DNA of 64,000 nt. It comes from Acidobacteriota bacterium (GTDB lineage: Bacteria > Acidobacteriota > Holophagae > Acanthopleuribacterales > Acanthopleuribacteraceae). Position 1 is the stretch's first letter. Each line of letters begins with the position of its first letter. The stretch covers positions 186,001 to 250,000 of the forward strand of contig JAGQSC010000015.1 in the NCBI GenBank assembly GCA_020439745.1, read 5' to 3'. Under the pieces are notes generated by a model. It was not told where the DNA came from and ran no database searches. It saw only the letters and a program-made list of their open reading frames with translations. Below are positions 21,847 through 30,420 of the stretch, piece by piece. A program made the translations under genes and the position numbers.

Positions 21847-23562
21847 TCATAGCACGGTCTCTTTTACGACCTCTTCGATCGTTGTTTGACCAAGCATGAT
21901 CTTCGAGATACCACTTCGTCTCAGCGTAACCATGCCATCTTCAATAGCTTGCTCGCGGAGTTCCACCGAGTTGGCTCCTGTGAGAATCAATTCCCTTAAC
22001 GGGTCGGATACTTCCATCACTTCAAAAAGACCCACACGGCCTTTACATCCCGTTTGGTTGCAAGTGGGACAGCCTTGGCCTTCGAATATCTCAACAGCAT
22101 CTGCTTCGTCATCACTAAACCCCACATCCGTTAGAGCCTTGCGTGGCAAGCTGATCACTTGTCGACATTCCTTACACACTCGGCGGACCAGACGCTGAGC
22201 GCAGATGAGATGGACTGATGTGGCAACCAGGAAGGGTTCGATACCCATGTTCATCAAACGGTTGATGGTGCTGGGGGCATCGTTTGTATGAAGTGTACTC
22301 AATACTAAGTGGCCCGTGAGACTGGCCTTGATGGCAATTTCGGCGGTCTCGAAATCACGAATCTCTCCCACCAAAACGATATTGGGATCCTGGCGTAGAA
22401 ACGATCGAAGGGCTGCGGCAAAATTAAGCCCAATCTGATCTTTCATCTGCACCTGATTTATACCCGCCATATTGAATTCGACCGGGTCTTCGGCGGTCAT
22501 GATATTGGTAGTCGGAGTGTTTAATTGCTGGATCGCACTATACAGGGTGTTTGTCTTGCCACTGCCCGTGGGGCCCGTGACCAGAACCATGCCCCAAGGG
22601 CGATGGATGGCACGAGTGAACTTATCCAATGATTCGCGCTCAAAACCCAGCTTTGTCATATCCAACATCAGCTTGTCTGAATCGAGTAAGCGCATCACGA
22701 TTTTTTCGCCGAACAGGCAAGGCAGCACGGACACGCGATAGTCCAACTCTTTTCGCCGCCCATCCAAATTCATCTTGAGCTTGATGCGCCCGTCTTGAGG
22801 CAATCGTTTTTCTGAAATATCCAGCTTCGACATGATCTTGACGCGGCTAATGATGGCATCTCGCATACGCAATGGTGGCGTCATTTGCTCGTGTAGTAGT
22901 CCGTCGATTCGGTATCTAACTCGGAACTCTTTTTCGTACGGTTCGATGTGAATATCGCTGGCACCCTTGCGCACTGCATCCGTAAGAATGATGTTCACAA
23001 GCTTGACCACAGGTGCATCTTCTGAAGACGATTCGAGGGTGTTGACGTCCACATCGGCATCTTCCTCAATCACCTCGAGATCCGACGCATCTTCTTCGAA
23101 CTCAATGTCATCCATGACTTTCTTAAGTTCAAGAGCCGTTGTCGAGCCGTAGTACTTATCAATGGCCTCTCGCAGTGCCAGTTCACTGGTAACCACTGGC
23201 TCTATGTTGTAGCCGGTCATGAACTTGATATCGTCCATGGCGAACACATTGGAGGGGTCGGTCATGGCCAGCGTCAAAGTGGCCCCGGTTCGGCTGATCG
23301 GCAGCACTTGATACTTTTGCGCGACGTCGGCTGGAATGAGTTTGATAATCTCGCGATCGATTTCAAACACCGATAAGTTAATAGCTGGCACACCATATTG
23401 CTGGCTGAGGAATTGGGTAATCTCGTCCTCTTTGACATAACCCAATTTGATCAATGTGTAACCCAGTCGACCACCGTGTTCGTTCTGGACGGATATAGCC
23501 TCAGTAAGCTGTTCCTTGCTGATGAGCTTGGAACTAACGAGGAGCTCGCCTAACTTGCTCAC
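21847..23562 (-). CDS. pilB: Type IV pilus extension ATPase PilB with MshEN-type N-domain
   Basis: 571 residues. Residues 3-55 hold two 24-residue MshEN motifs (KLGxxLx10LxxxIxxQ and RLGxxLx10IxxxLxxQ) separated by exactly five residues; this signature binds c-di-GMP in known homologues. The ATPase core has Walker A GPTGSGKTNTLYSAIQ, Walker B NIVLVGEIRD and a His box LVLSTLHTND. A four-cysteine zinc site (VCKECRQ and CPTCNQTGCKGRVG) sits near residues 460-505. PilB drives pilus extension at the inner membrane. It starts the pilBTCSR block after a 182-base gap that contains a possible promoter. Confidence 0.95.
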   Translation of the reverse strand: MSKLGELLVSSKLISKEQLTEAISVQNEHGGRLGYTLIKLGYVKEDEITQFLSQQYGVPAINLSVFEIDREIIKLIPADVAQKYQVLPISRTGATLTLAMTDPSNVFAMDDIKFMTGYNIEPVVTSELALREAIDKYYGSTTALELKKVMDDIEFEEDASDLEVIEEDADVDVNTLESSSEDAPVVKLVNIILTDAVRKGASDIHIEPYEKEFRVRYRIDGLLHEQMTPPLRMRDAIISRVKIMSKLDISEKRLPQDGRIKLKMNLDGRRKELDYRVSVLPCLFGEKIVMRLLDSDKLMLDMTKLGFERESLDKFTRAIHRPWGMVLVTGPTGSGKTNTLYSAIQQLNTPTTNIMTAEDPVEFNMAGINQVQMKDQIGLNFAAALRSFLRQDPNIVLVGEIRDFETAEIAIKASLTGHLVLSTLHTNDAPSTINRLMNMGIEPFLVATSVHLICAQRLVRRVCKECRQVISLPRKALTDVGFSDDEADAVEIFEGQGCPTCNQTGCKGRVGLFEVMEVSDPLRELILTGANSVELREQAIEDGMVTLRRSGISKIMLGQTTIEEVVKETVL

Positions 23563-23616
23563 TCAGCCTCCAATGTCGCGTATTACTATCCCAAGACTAA
23601 TGATTCCCACTAAAAA

Positions 23617-23627
23617 AGTCAATTATA
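23617..23627 (-). promoter_or_regulatory. Possible promoter elements upstream of pilB
   Basis: The 182-base gap between aroK and pilB holds, on the minus strand, a perfect TATAAT (23627-23622), 60 bases before the pilB ATG, and an overlapping TTGACT (23622-23617). They cannot serve as the -10 and -35 of one promoter. TATAAT lacks a good -35, and TTGACT lacks a good -10 (TAGTCT at 17 bp). An independent promoter is plausible but the exact one is unclear. No sigma-54 match was found here. Confidence 0.3.
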
Positions 23628-23744
23628 AGCTTATGATGCCACACTTCCGCATGCAATGCTTGATATGCATGTAACCCCTTCCTTATCAATACCTTGAAGT
23701 ACTCACAAAGGCTGCCTTGTTGCGATTCCGTAAAACGTCAATGT

Positions 23745-24254
23745 TTACCAAACAAACTGTTTTCGGAGTGTGGTTCCCAGTCTTCTGATCAGATAATTCG
23801 CAAGCGGCTCCACGGGCATACAGACATGAGGCGCGCGCACAACGACATCGCATGCACGATACACAGGTCGTCTCTGTCTGTACAGATTTCTCAATCGCCA
23901 TGATTGAGAGAGGGGCCTTTCGTGACTTCGGGCCAAGCGCTGTTCAATCACGAACAGTGGTACGTCCAGAAAGACAGTCACAGCGTTTCGGAATAGCCAG
24001 ACTCTGGCGGAAGGATGAGTCAACGTTCCACCCCCCAAGGCAAGCAGTGCGCCCGCATCCACGCGCTTGAGCGCAGTCAATTCGATCTCTCGAAAAGCCA
24101 ACTCACCAAATCGCGCGAATATTTCGGCTATTTGCATCTTGGTGTCGCGTTCGATGACTTGATCCAAATCCACAAACCGCCGACCCATCTTTTGAGCGAG
24201 ATGTTTGCCGAGACTACTTTTGCCACACCCCATAAATCCGGCTAGTGCGATCAT
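23745..24254 (-). CDS. aroK: Shikimate kinase
   Basis: 169 residues. The P-loop is GFMGCGKSSLG (residues 6-16), the shikimate-binding Asp is in FVDLDQVIE, and the conserved arginine is in FREIE. GGGTL is the substrate-binding glycine loop, and the lid region is RPLSQSWRLRNLYRQRRPVY. It phosphorylates shikimate in aromatic amino acid synthesis. Its ATG follows directly after the accC stop with no gap, so translation is coupled. In gammaproteobacteria aroK lies right after pilMNOPQ; here it still belongs to the pil transcript but with five genes inserted between. Confidence 0.92.
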   Translation of the reverse strand: MIALAGFMGCGKSSLGKHLAQKMGRRFVDLDQVIERDTKMQIAEIFARFGELAFREIELTALKRVDAGALLALGGGTLTHPSARVWLFRNAVTVFLDVPLFVIEQRLARSHERPLSQSWRLRNLYRQRRPVYRACDVVVRAPHVCMPVEPLANYLIRRLGTTLRKQFVW

Positions 24255-25604
24255 CTACCAACTCACGCGATTGAGAAAGTCCTCCATGAAACGGGTTGAA
24301 AACTCTCCCTTCAAGAATTGAGGATCATCCAATATCTTGAGGTGTAGGGGAATACTTGTCGAGATTCCTTCGAGAACGGTCATACTCAACGCGCGCCTCA
24401 TCCTGGCGACCGCCTCTTGTCTGTCACCACCATGAACCATCACTTTTCCGACCATCGAGTCATAGGTTGGCGGAACGCGATAGCCGCCATAAGCAGCTGA
24501 GTCAATGCGGACACCGGGGCCCCCAGGGGGATGAAAGTGTTCGATCAAACCCGGTGAAGGCCTAAACGATTGAGGATCCTCTGCATTGATGCGGCATTCA
24601 ATAGCATGTCCCTGGAGCACAATGTCCTTTTGCTTCAGAGTCAACTCGCATCCCGAAGCGATCATGAGCTGCCATTTCACCAGGTCTACCCCAGTTACCA
24701 GTTCAGTAATCCCGTGCTCTACTTGGATACGCGTGTTCATTTCCATGAAATAGAAGGAACCGTCGTCATCCAAAAGGAACTCGATTGTGCCTGCGTTATT
24801 GTAGTTTGTTGCCTTAGCCGCCAGGACCGCCGCATCACCCATGGTTTTGCGCTGGGAAGACGTCAATGCGGGAGAGGGAGCCTCTTCAATAATCTTTTGG
24901 TGACGTCGTTGAATACTGCATTCTCTTTCACCGAGGTGAATCGCATGACCAAACTTGTCTCCGAGAATCTGCACTTCAATATGGCGTGGATTGGTCAGGT
25001 ACTTTTCGATGTATACCTCACCATTTCCGAAAGCAATTTCGGCCTCAGATTGGGCCGTTGCAATGGCATTTTCTAGCTCGTCTTCTGATCGGACGATTCG
25101 CATGCCGCGTCCTCCGCCACCTGCACTGGCTTTGACAATCACGGGCATACCAATTTTCTTCGCTACTTTGACCGCAGTTTCGAAATCGCTAACGGGTCCG
25201 TCAGAGCCAGGCAGGACAGGCACTCCCGCCTCCATCATGACTTTTCGGGCCTGGGCCTTGTCTCCCATCATTCTTACTGTTTGCGCCGAAGGGCCCACGA
25301 AACACAAGTTGCAGGACTCCGCGACCTCAATAAAATGCGCATTTTCCGACAAAAACCCGTATCCCGGATGAATCGCTTCTGCTCCAGTGATTTCAGCAGC
25401 CGAAATAATCGCAGGTATATTCAAATAGCTCTGAGACGAGGGCGCGGGGCCAATACAGACATCTTCATCCGCAAAACGGCGATGGAGCGCATATCGATCA
25501 GCTTCTGAATAAACAGCAACTGTCTTGATACCCAAATCACGGCAAGCCCAAATCACGCGAAGCGCAATCTCACCGCGGTTGGCAATCAGTACTTTTTCAA
25601 ACAT
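24255..25604 (-). CDS. accC: Acetyl-CoA carboxylase, biotin carboxylase subunit
   Basis: 449 residues, the typical AccC size. The N-terminal domain starts [17 protein letters not shown] and includes [13 protein letters not shown]. The ATP-grasp domain has [32 protein letters not shown] and the catalytic stretch [18 protein letters not shown]. It carboxylates biotin on AccB in the first step of fatty-acid synthesis. It starts 2 bases after accB. One point differs from the common motif: QVEHGITE replaces QVEHPVTE. Carboxyltransferase subunits AccA and AccD are not in the window. Confidence 0.96.
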   Translation of the reverse strand: MFEKVLIANRGEIALRVIWACRDLGIKTVAVYSEADRYALHRRFADEDVCIGPAPSSQSYLNIPAIISAAEITGAEAIHPGYGFLSENAHFIEVAESCNLCFVGPSAQTVRMMGDKAQARKVMMEAGVPVLPGSDGPVSDFETAVKVAKKIGMPVIVKASAGGGGRGMRIVRSEDELENAIATAQSEAEIAFGNGEVYIEKYLTNPRHIEVQILGDKFGHAIHLGERECSIQRRHQKIIEEAPSPALTSSQRKTMGDAAVLAAKATNYNNAGTIEFLLDDDGSFYFMEMNTRIQVEHGITELVTGVDLVKWQLMIASGCELTLKQKDIVLQGHAIECRINAEDPQSFRPSPGLIEHFHPPGGPGVRIDSAAYGGYRVPPTYDSMVGKVMVHGGDRQEAVARMRRALSMTVLEGISTSIPLHLKILDDPQFLKGEFSTRFMEDFLNRVSW

Positions 25605-25606
25605 GA

Positions 25607-26047
25607 TCAGCTAGTCTTAATCGCAAAAAGTTTCTGTCCAAACTCAACCGGCTGCGCGTTTTCCACAAGACAACTGACAACCTCACCCGCTACATCGCAT
25701 TGAATCTCGTTCATCAGTTTCATGGCTTCGATGATGCACAATGTCTGACCTGAACTGACACGCGATCCGACGCGTACAAACGCATCGGCCTTCGGATTCG
25801 GCGCGGAATAGTAGGTACCCACGATGGGCGATGTGACGTAATGCAACGACTCATCTTCAACGGGCTCGGGAGCGGCGGCCACTTGAATGGCGGCCTGGGG
25901 TGCTGGCGAGGCTCCAGACGTCACTTCTACACTGCCTGCACGCCCACGGACCAACTTAAACTCAAAGCCCTCTCGTTTGATCTTCAAACGATCGAGATCA
26001 CTTTTCGAGAAAAGCTCGATCAACTCCCTGATCTCTTGAAAATCCAT
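25607..26047 (-). CDS. accB: Biotin carboxyl carrier protein of acetyl-CoA carboxylase
   Basis: 146 residues. An N-terminal helix ([20 protein letters not shown]) leads to an Ala/Pro-rich linker at about 45-65. The biotinyl domain follows, with [15 protein letters not shown] and the biotinylation site EAMKLMNE (Lys110). It carries the carboxyl group between AccC and the carboxyltransferase. It is co-transcribed with accC (2-base gap). A 73-base gap separates it from the roadblock gene upstream; the gap shows no clear terminator, so the pil and acc genes may share a transcript. Confidence 0.95.
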   Translation of the reverse strand: MDFQEIRELIELFSKSDLDRLKIKREGFEFKLVRGRAGSVEVTSGASPAPQAAIQVAAAPEPVEDESLHYVTSPIVGTYYSAPNPKADAFVRVGSRVSSGQTLCIIEAMKLMNEIQCDVAGEVVSCLVENAQPVEFGQKLFAIKTS

Positions 26048-26120
26048 GCGTCAACCCCAATCTCACCGAACAACTGTGCCGAATCTTAGCTTGTCCCGCC
26101 TAAATGTCAAGCAAACACAG

Positions 26121-26471
26121 CTACTCGATGATGTTGTGACATTCTAATGATTTCACGCGCAAAAGGTACTTGAGTTTTCCGGTCCAGTTTTCCTTGCTGC
26201 AAATACCCATCAGAAAATACTCGTCATTGACCATCTGGATGACCACGGTCTTTTCACCATATGCAAACACCAGGTGCTTTAGCTCACCAGACTCAAGTTC
26301 CGCCCCAAATCTGTGACAATCACGCACCAGGTTAGCGGCCTCAACGACCATCAATTCGTCTTCATCTCTCTGTGCCAACTTCGACACGGTAATTCCGTCC
26401 GTGGCGGCAAGGATGACGTTCTGTAAGCCCTTCATTCGATTTGCCACATCACTAATTAACTCATGAAACAT
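26121..26471 (-). CDS. Roadblock/LC7-domain protein (MglB-like)
   Basis: 116 residues forming one roadblock fold: an N-terminal helix (MFHELISDVANRMKGLQNV), a strand-turn-strand (VILAATDGITVSKL), a central helix (MVVEAANLVRDCHRF), and C-terminal strands (LVFAYGEKTVVIQMVNDEYF) then FLMGICSK. Roadblock proteins of the MglB type act on small Ras-like GTPases and set cell polarity of T4P in myxobacteria (family knowledge). No MglA-type GTPase is in the window. It overlaps the TPR gene by 11 bases and lies in the pil locus, so a role in pilus placement or control is inferred. Confidence 0.75.
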   Translation of the reverse strand: MFHELISDVANRMKGLQNVILAATDGITVSKLAQRDEDELMVVEAANLVRDCHRFGAELESGELKHLVFAYGEKTVVIQMVNDEYFLMGICSKENWTGKLKYLLRVKSLECHNIIE

Positions 26472-27699
26472 GGTGGTGTTCCTTTAAACGTTTCAACCAG
26501 GCGCTCAAATAGCGTACCTTACGTTGTGGCTCAGATTCAATATCCAGAGCATTTCTCACTCTCAGGAGTGCTGCGTCCGTCTTTTCGCTAGGACCGTTGT
26601 GACGTCGCAACCGACGCAACATGGCCTCAGCCTCCTCCAGATGTCCCTGTTGTTCATAAACTCCGGCTAACGTGACTGAATCGTTTTCCTGCAGAACACC
26701 GGCCTCATCATCCGCATCATCGCCTAATGCATCCCCATCCCATTCAGCAACTGGGGATGCCACCGGTTCATCGTCCTCAATCGAAGCTCGATGGCCCACC
26801 AAATCGGCCATGATCTCGGCCGCCTCGTCTTGCGAAGGCGCTTCTATTTCAAATCCGTCGCTGGCATCGCCAGAATCGTCTAACCACAGATCGTCAGGCT
26901 CATTGCCTGTTGCCTCTACCGCGTCAAGGGGATCGTCGGCCTCGGCAACATCCAGTCCGTCTGCCACATCTTCCCAGCTGGTACCCCAGTCGCCCGAGTC
27001 GTCACTATCCGCTTCCACTACCGCCTCATCCTCATCGAGAACGACTCGGTCTTGGTCAAACGCCTCATAGGTGCGTTCAGGTAGAACATGATCATCGACA
27101 GATATTTCTAATGACTCCTCGACGTCTACGCCTGAAGAATGATCGAGCCGACGAATCTTATCTGCGCCACCTACCAACAAAGCCTTGTCATCACCGCCAT
27201 AAGAAAGATCGGAAGCATCTAACCCCACTACTTCGATCTCAGCGGCGGGAGCCTCTGGCTCTTCCTCTACTGGCGCCACAATCTCTTCTGCCTTGGGTTC
27301 TTCGCCTGCCCGAGCGCGATCGAGAAGTTCTTGAACCTCTTCGCTAAGATCGAACATCGCTAACTGTTCGAACATCGCCACGGCGATAGCCTTGTCTCCC
27401 CGTTCAAGCGCCATTTCGCCTAGTCCCCTTAGCGCATGCACATTATCGGGGACAACTTGGATCACACGACGGAATTCGGATTCAGCTTCGTCCAATCGTT
27501 GCATGCTCCAAAGTACACGACCATAACAAACCCTTGCGGGTATGTAGCTCGGATGAAACGCAAGCCCTTTCTCACATACATCCAACGCCTCACCTAATCG
27601 ATCCACCTTTCGCAACTCTTCAGCCAAACGCAAAAAGACCCGAGATTTCGGGTCTTCCTGCAACTGACGTTCTAGTGAATCAATCAGATAATCATTCAA
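26461..27699 (-). CDS. Acidic TPR protein of the pil locus
   Basis: 412 residues from a TTG start that overlaps the preceding stop (TTGA) and has ggag 8 bases upstream. Residues 1-130 form about three TPR units (KSRVFLRLAEELRKVDRLGE, then ARVCYGRVLWSMQRLDEAE and HALRGLGEMALERGDKAIA). Residues 135-345 are very acidic and low in complexity, with many Asp, Glu and Ala residues. The C-terminus has another TPR-like pair (VTLAGVYEQQGHLEEAEAML). It has no signal peptide, so it is cytoplasmic. Placement between an outer-membrane-type lipoprotein and a roadblock protein suggests a scaffold for pilus control. The exact function is unknown. Confidence 0.72.
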   Translation of the reverse strand: MNDYLIDSLERQLQEDPKSRVFLRLAEELRKVDRLGEALDVCEKGLAFHPSYIPARVCYGRVLWSMQRLDEAESEFRRVIQVVPDNVHALRGLGEMALERGDKAIAVAMFEQLAMFDLSEEVQELLDRARAGEEPKAEEIVAPVEEEPEAPAAEIEVVGLDASDLSYGGDDKALLVGGADKIRRLDHSSGVDVEESLEISVDDHVLPERTYEAFDQDRVVLDEDEAVVEADSDDSGDWGTSWEDVADGLDVAEADDPLDAVEATGNEPDDLWLDDSGDASDGFEIEAPSQDEAAEIMADLVGHRASIEDDEPVASPVAEWDGDALGDDADDEAGVLQENDSVTLAGVYEQQGHLEEAEAMLRRLRRHNGPSEKTDAALLRVRNALDIESEPQRKVRYLSAWLKRLKEHHHVS

Positions 27700-30392
27700 T
27701 TCACAGACTCCACCGTGAGTAGGAGCTGTAAATCTTCTTCCGTATTGTCTTCATCGAAGGCCATTACGTTGATGAAGTAGTTTCTTCGATCCCCATCAAG
27801 GATTGGTAGGTTTAGTGTTGTCCCGGTATCTGCGCGGAAACTTTCAACATCAAAGACGAAGTACCATCTAGATACACCATCTGTCACCGGTGAAGGTTCT
27901 GCACCTGCAGAGGTATCCTCACCCGGAAAGTCGAAGTAGCCGCCAAACAAGCACTCACCAAAGTTCTCATTGTCATTTAAAGGAATGATGAAGTTGCGGT
28001 CAAAGTCCAAATCGGCGATACGGCCGGGATCTGTGCTTCCATGCTGCAAATCCATGACCACCGACAGCAGTGGCGCCGGAATCGTCAAAGCGTGGTCTAC
28101 AAAGAACGCACCCGCTACTGTGTTCAGCGTGCCAGTGTAGTTCAAGTAGAACGAGATCCTCTGTGTCGGATCGACAATCCCCATTCCGTTGTTGTACATG
28201 CCGTTGTGAGCAAATCGAATGGTACCATCGGTATCGATGAGGTAATTCACACGGAAGACCACACTGGTGGACTGAGGCTCACCGACCAGAAGTTCGGTCA
28301 CCTTAATCAAGAACACCACCGCATCATCGGTGCTATCCGGATCATCTTGATAGCGGACCGTGATGTCTCCGCGACCTGTACCCACCGATCCTTGCGTATA
28401 GTCGGTGGACCCATTCAATGTGCCGCCAAAATCACCGGCGATGATTGAAACCTCCCAACGGAGGTCTTGGGTATCGGGGTCAAAAATTGTGAAGCTCAAC
28501 ACACCGTCCTGGCCAGGTAACAAATCGCCACCAGGATTGCCCGGTGTAAAGGCGACATTGGTTATGGTTGGCGCATTATCGGTGCGTCTGCCGGTGGTAT
28601 TGAATGTGATCAGAGAAATCGTGCGGTTGCCATTCCCTGAGTAGCCGTAATCATCATCGTCGTACGCGGATATTTCGAAGGTCAGGAACCCGTTCAGGCT
28701 GCCCTGAGAATCGTTAAAAGTGACAGTTGCGTCCCCATGGCCCGTAGGGATCAGACCAAACGATGGACCGTAGATCGCGCTGTCACCGGCCACCAAAAAG
28801 ACCGTCCAAGAAGAAGGTCGGTTTTCTGGATCGTCGATACGGAAAGAGAATGCACCTTCATCTCCGTTGTCAATGCTCGCGCCCGGAGCGATGTTCGTGA
28901 TGGTGATGGTCGGTGGCAGGTTCACCTCTTCGTCACCCACGGTTACGGTCAGAGACGTGCTGACAATGGGCTCGCCACCCACACCAGTCGCCACCAAAGT
29001 GAATGTGTTGGCTCCCAGTCGATTAAGCGGCGGAGAAAGGAAACTTTCCCGACCTGTGACGTCCTTCACTTGACCGTTAATGGGCAACAGTTCCACTTTT
29101 TCATAATCGCCTGATACTTTCCAAAAGAAGGCCACCTGCTGATAGCGTGGAACGTTGGTGTGGGATACAGAGAAGAATTCAATCACCGGATCTTGAGGAC
29201 CGCCCCTACCTGCCACGGTCAACTCTTGATCGAGAAATCGAGTGTCTTCCGAACTGTTAAACACCTTGCTTGCTTTGAGGATAGGTCGCACGGTGGCATC
29301 CGGGACGATGCTGACAGAATCGAAACTCAAATCCTTGTCCGAAAAATCGACCGGCACCCCACTAAAACTCTCCGGCAAGATACCCAACGACGAAGGCTGA
29401 TTGGAAACAACCCAGGTCAAAGTAGCTGCGTCACCGACAAACAAGGAATATCGATCGGCAAAAAACTCATCGATGGTTACATCGGCATCACTCGGTGCGC
29501 CTCGGTCAAAGACGGTTACCGAATCAATACCGCCCGTGCTGAGCGATGATCCAAAGAAATTGCCCACCACCAAAAGCGCATTCGGGAACTGAACGGAACC
29601 GGTTTGCTCGTCAAACAAGGAAGCGAGGAAACTTGTATTTTGCCTAAAAACGCCTACTGGAAAATCGGTACCAAACAGGTTGACCGAATCACCAAATGGC
29701 GTCACAAGCGTGCCACCCAGTACGGTACCCGAGGTTGTCCAAGAAGCCAGCCAGTCATTACCCAAGGCCACAGAATCGGCATAGTTAAAAGAAACAATAG
29801 ACGGAATCAGTTCATCCGTGGGCTCAAATACCCCACAAAGAATGGTGAATGATGTGCTTGTCGTCATCGCATCGCCCGCTTCCGAATGGGCGTTGATCTT
29901 GATCGTGACGCGAAATTCAACTGGATCCGGGCTTGAACGGAAGGCCTGCCCAAAATCGCTGTAGAGTTTTTGAAAAGTCGTGACGATGGGAATCTCAAAT
30001 GTTCTGCTGGAGTTTCCGCCGAACACAGAAATACTTAAACCCAAGGGCCCCGAGTTTGTGGTCAGGTTTGGCGAACCCCCATCAATGCGTTGAAACGTCA
30101 TTTCATAGTTGTCGAGGACCGCGGTCGCTACGGACGGTTCAAGCGCAAAATTCGTACCTCGGGCAATTTCCACTTCCAGAGAGCCAGTCGTGGCTTCGAC
30201 CGACTTGATCATCTCTACCTCAATGTAGTTGCCTGCTCCGCCGACAGTTCCACCGTCCATGGTTGCAGAAAGAAAAACGATATCGCGTTGATCATTTCCG
30301 CCTCCACCACAACCAATGAGTAACGCCAGCATCGCTAGAGTCGGCGCTACGATAAACGATTTTTCTTTCTTTCGATTGATCGATTTCCACAT
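27696..30392 (-). CDS. Large lipoprotein with Ig-like repeats, pil locus
   Basis: 898 residues from an ATG preceded by taagaggtgg; four upstream GTG/GTT codons are likely not translated. The leader is basic then hydrophobic and ends in a lipobox, LLIGC, with Cys28, followed by a Gly-run. The body is rich in beta-strand sequence. Two ~110-residue repeats near 470-690 share FTPGNPGG/IAPGASID, DGVLSFTIFDP/EGAFSFRIDDPE and FLVAGD/SIIAGDF, resembling bacterial Ig-like folds. Adjacent to pilQ (28 bases downstream of it) and coupled to the TPR gene, it may be an outer-membrane or cell-surface pilus factor. I do not recognise the family, and it is not PilY1 by length or motif. Confidence 0.72.
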   Translation of the reverse strand: MWKSINRKKEKSFIVAPTLAMLALLIGCGGGGNDQRDIVFLSATMDGGTVGGAGNYIEVEMIKSVEATTGSLEVEIARGTNFALEPSVATAVLDNYEMTFQRIDGGSPNLTTNSGPLGLSISVFGGNSSRTFEIPIVTTFQKLYSDFGQAFRSSPDPVEFRVTIKINAHSEAGDAMTTSTSFTILCGVFEPTDELIPSIVSFNYADSVALGNDWLASWTTSGTVLGGTLVTPFGDSVNLFGTDFPVGVFRQNTSFLASLFDEQTGSVQFPNALLVVGNFFGSSLSTGGIDSVTVFDRGAPSDADVTIDEFFADRYSLFVGDAATLTWVVSNQPSSLGILPESFSGVPVDFSDKDLSFDSVSIVPDATVRPILKASKVFNSSEDTRFLDQELTVAGRGGPQDPVIEFFSVSHTNVPRYQQVAFFWKVSGDYEKVELLPINGQVKDVTGRESFLSPPLNRLGANTFTLVATGVGGEPIVSTSLTVTVGDEEVNLPPTITITNIAPGASIDNGDEGAFSFRIDDPENRPSSWTVFLVAGDSAIYGPSFGLIPTGHGDATVTFNDSQGSLNGFLTFEISAYDDDDYGYSGNGNRTISLITFNTTGRRTDNAPTITNVAFTPGNPGGDLLPGQDGVLSFTIFDPDTQDLRWEVSIIAGDFGGTLNGSTDYTQGSVGTGRGDITVRYQDDPDSTDDAVVFLIKVTELLVGEPQSTSVVFRVNYLIDTDGTIRFAHNGMYNNGMGIVDPTQRISFYLNYTGTLNTVAGAFFVDHALTIPAPLLSVVMDLQHGSTDPGRIADLDFDRNFIIPLNDNENFGECLFGGYFDFPGEDTSAGAEPSPVTDGVSRWYFVFDVESFRADTGTTLNLPILDGDRRNYFINVMAFDEDNTEEDLQLLLTVESVN

Positions 30393-30420
30393 ATTAACCA
30401 CCACCTCTTAGCAAGCGCCT

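Noticed and set aside
23563-23744. Sigma-54 promoter for pilB
   Set aside because: The best candidate, TGGCAT, does not have the GC element at the right spacing.
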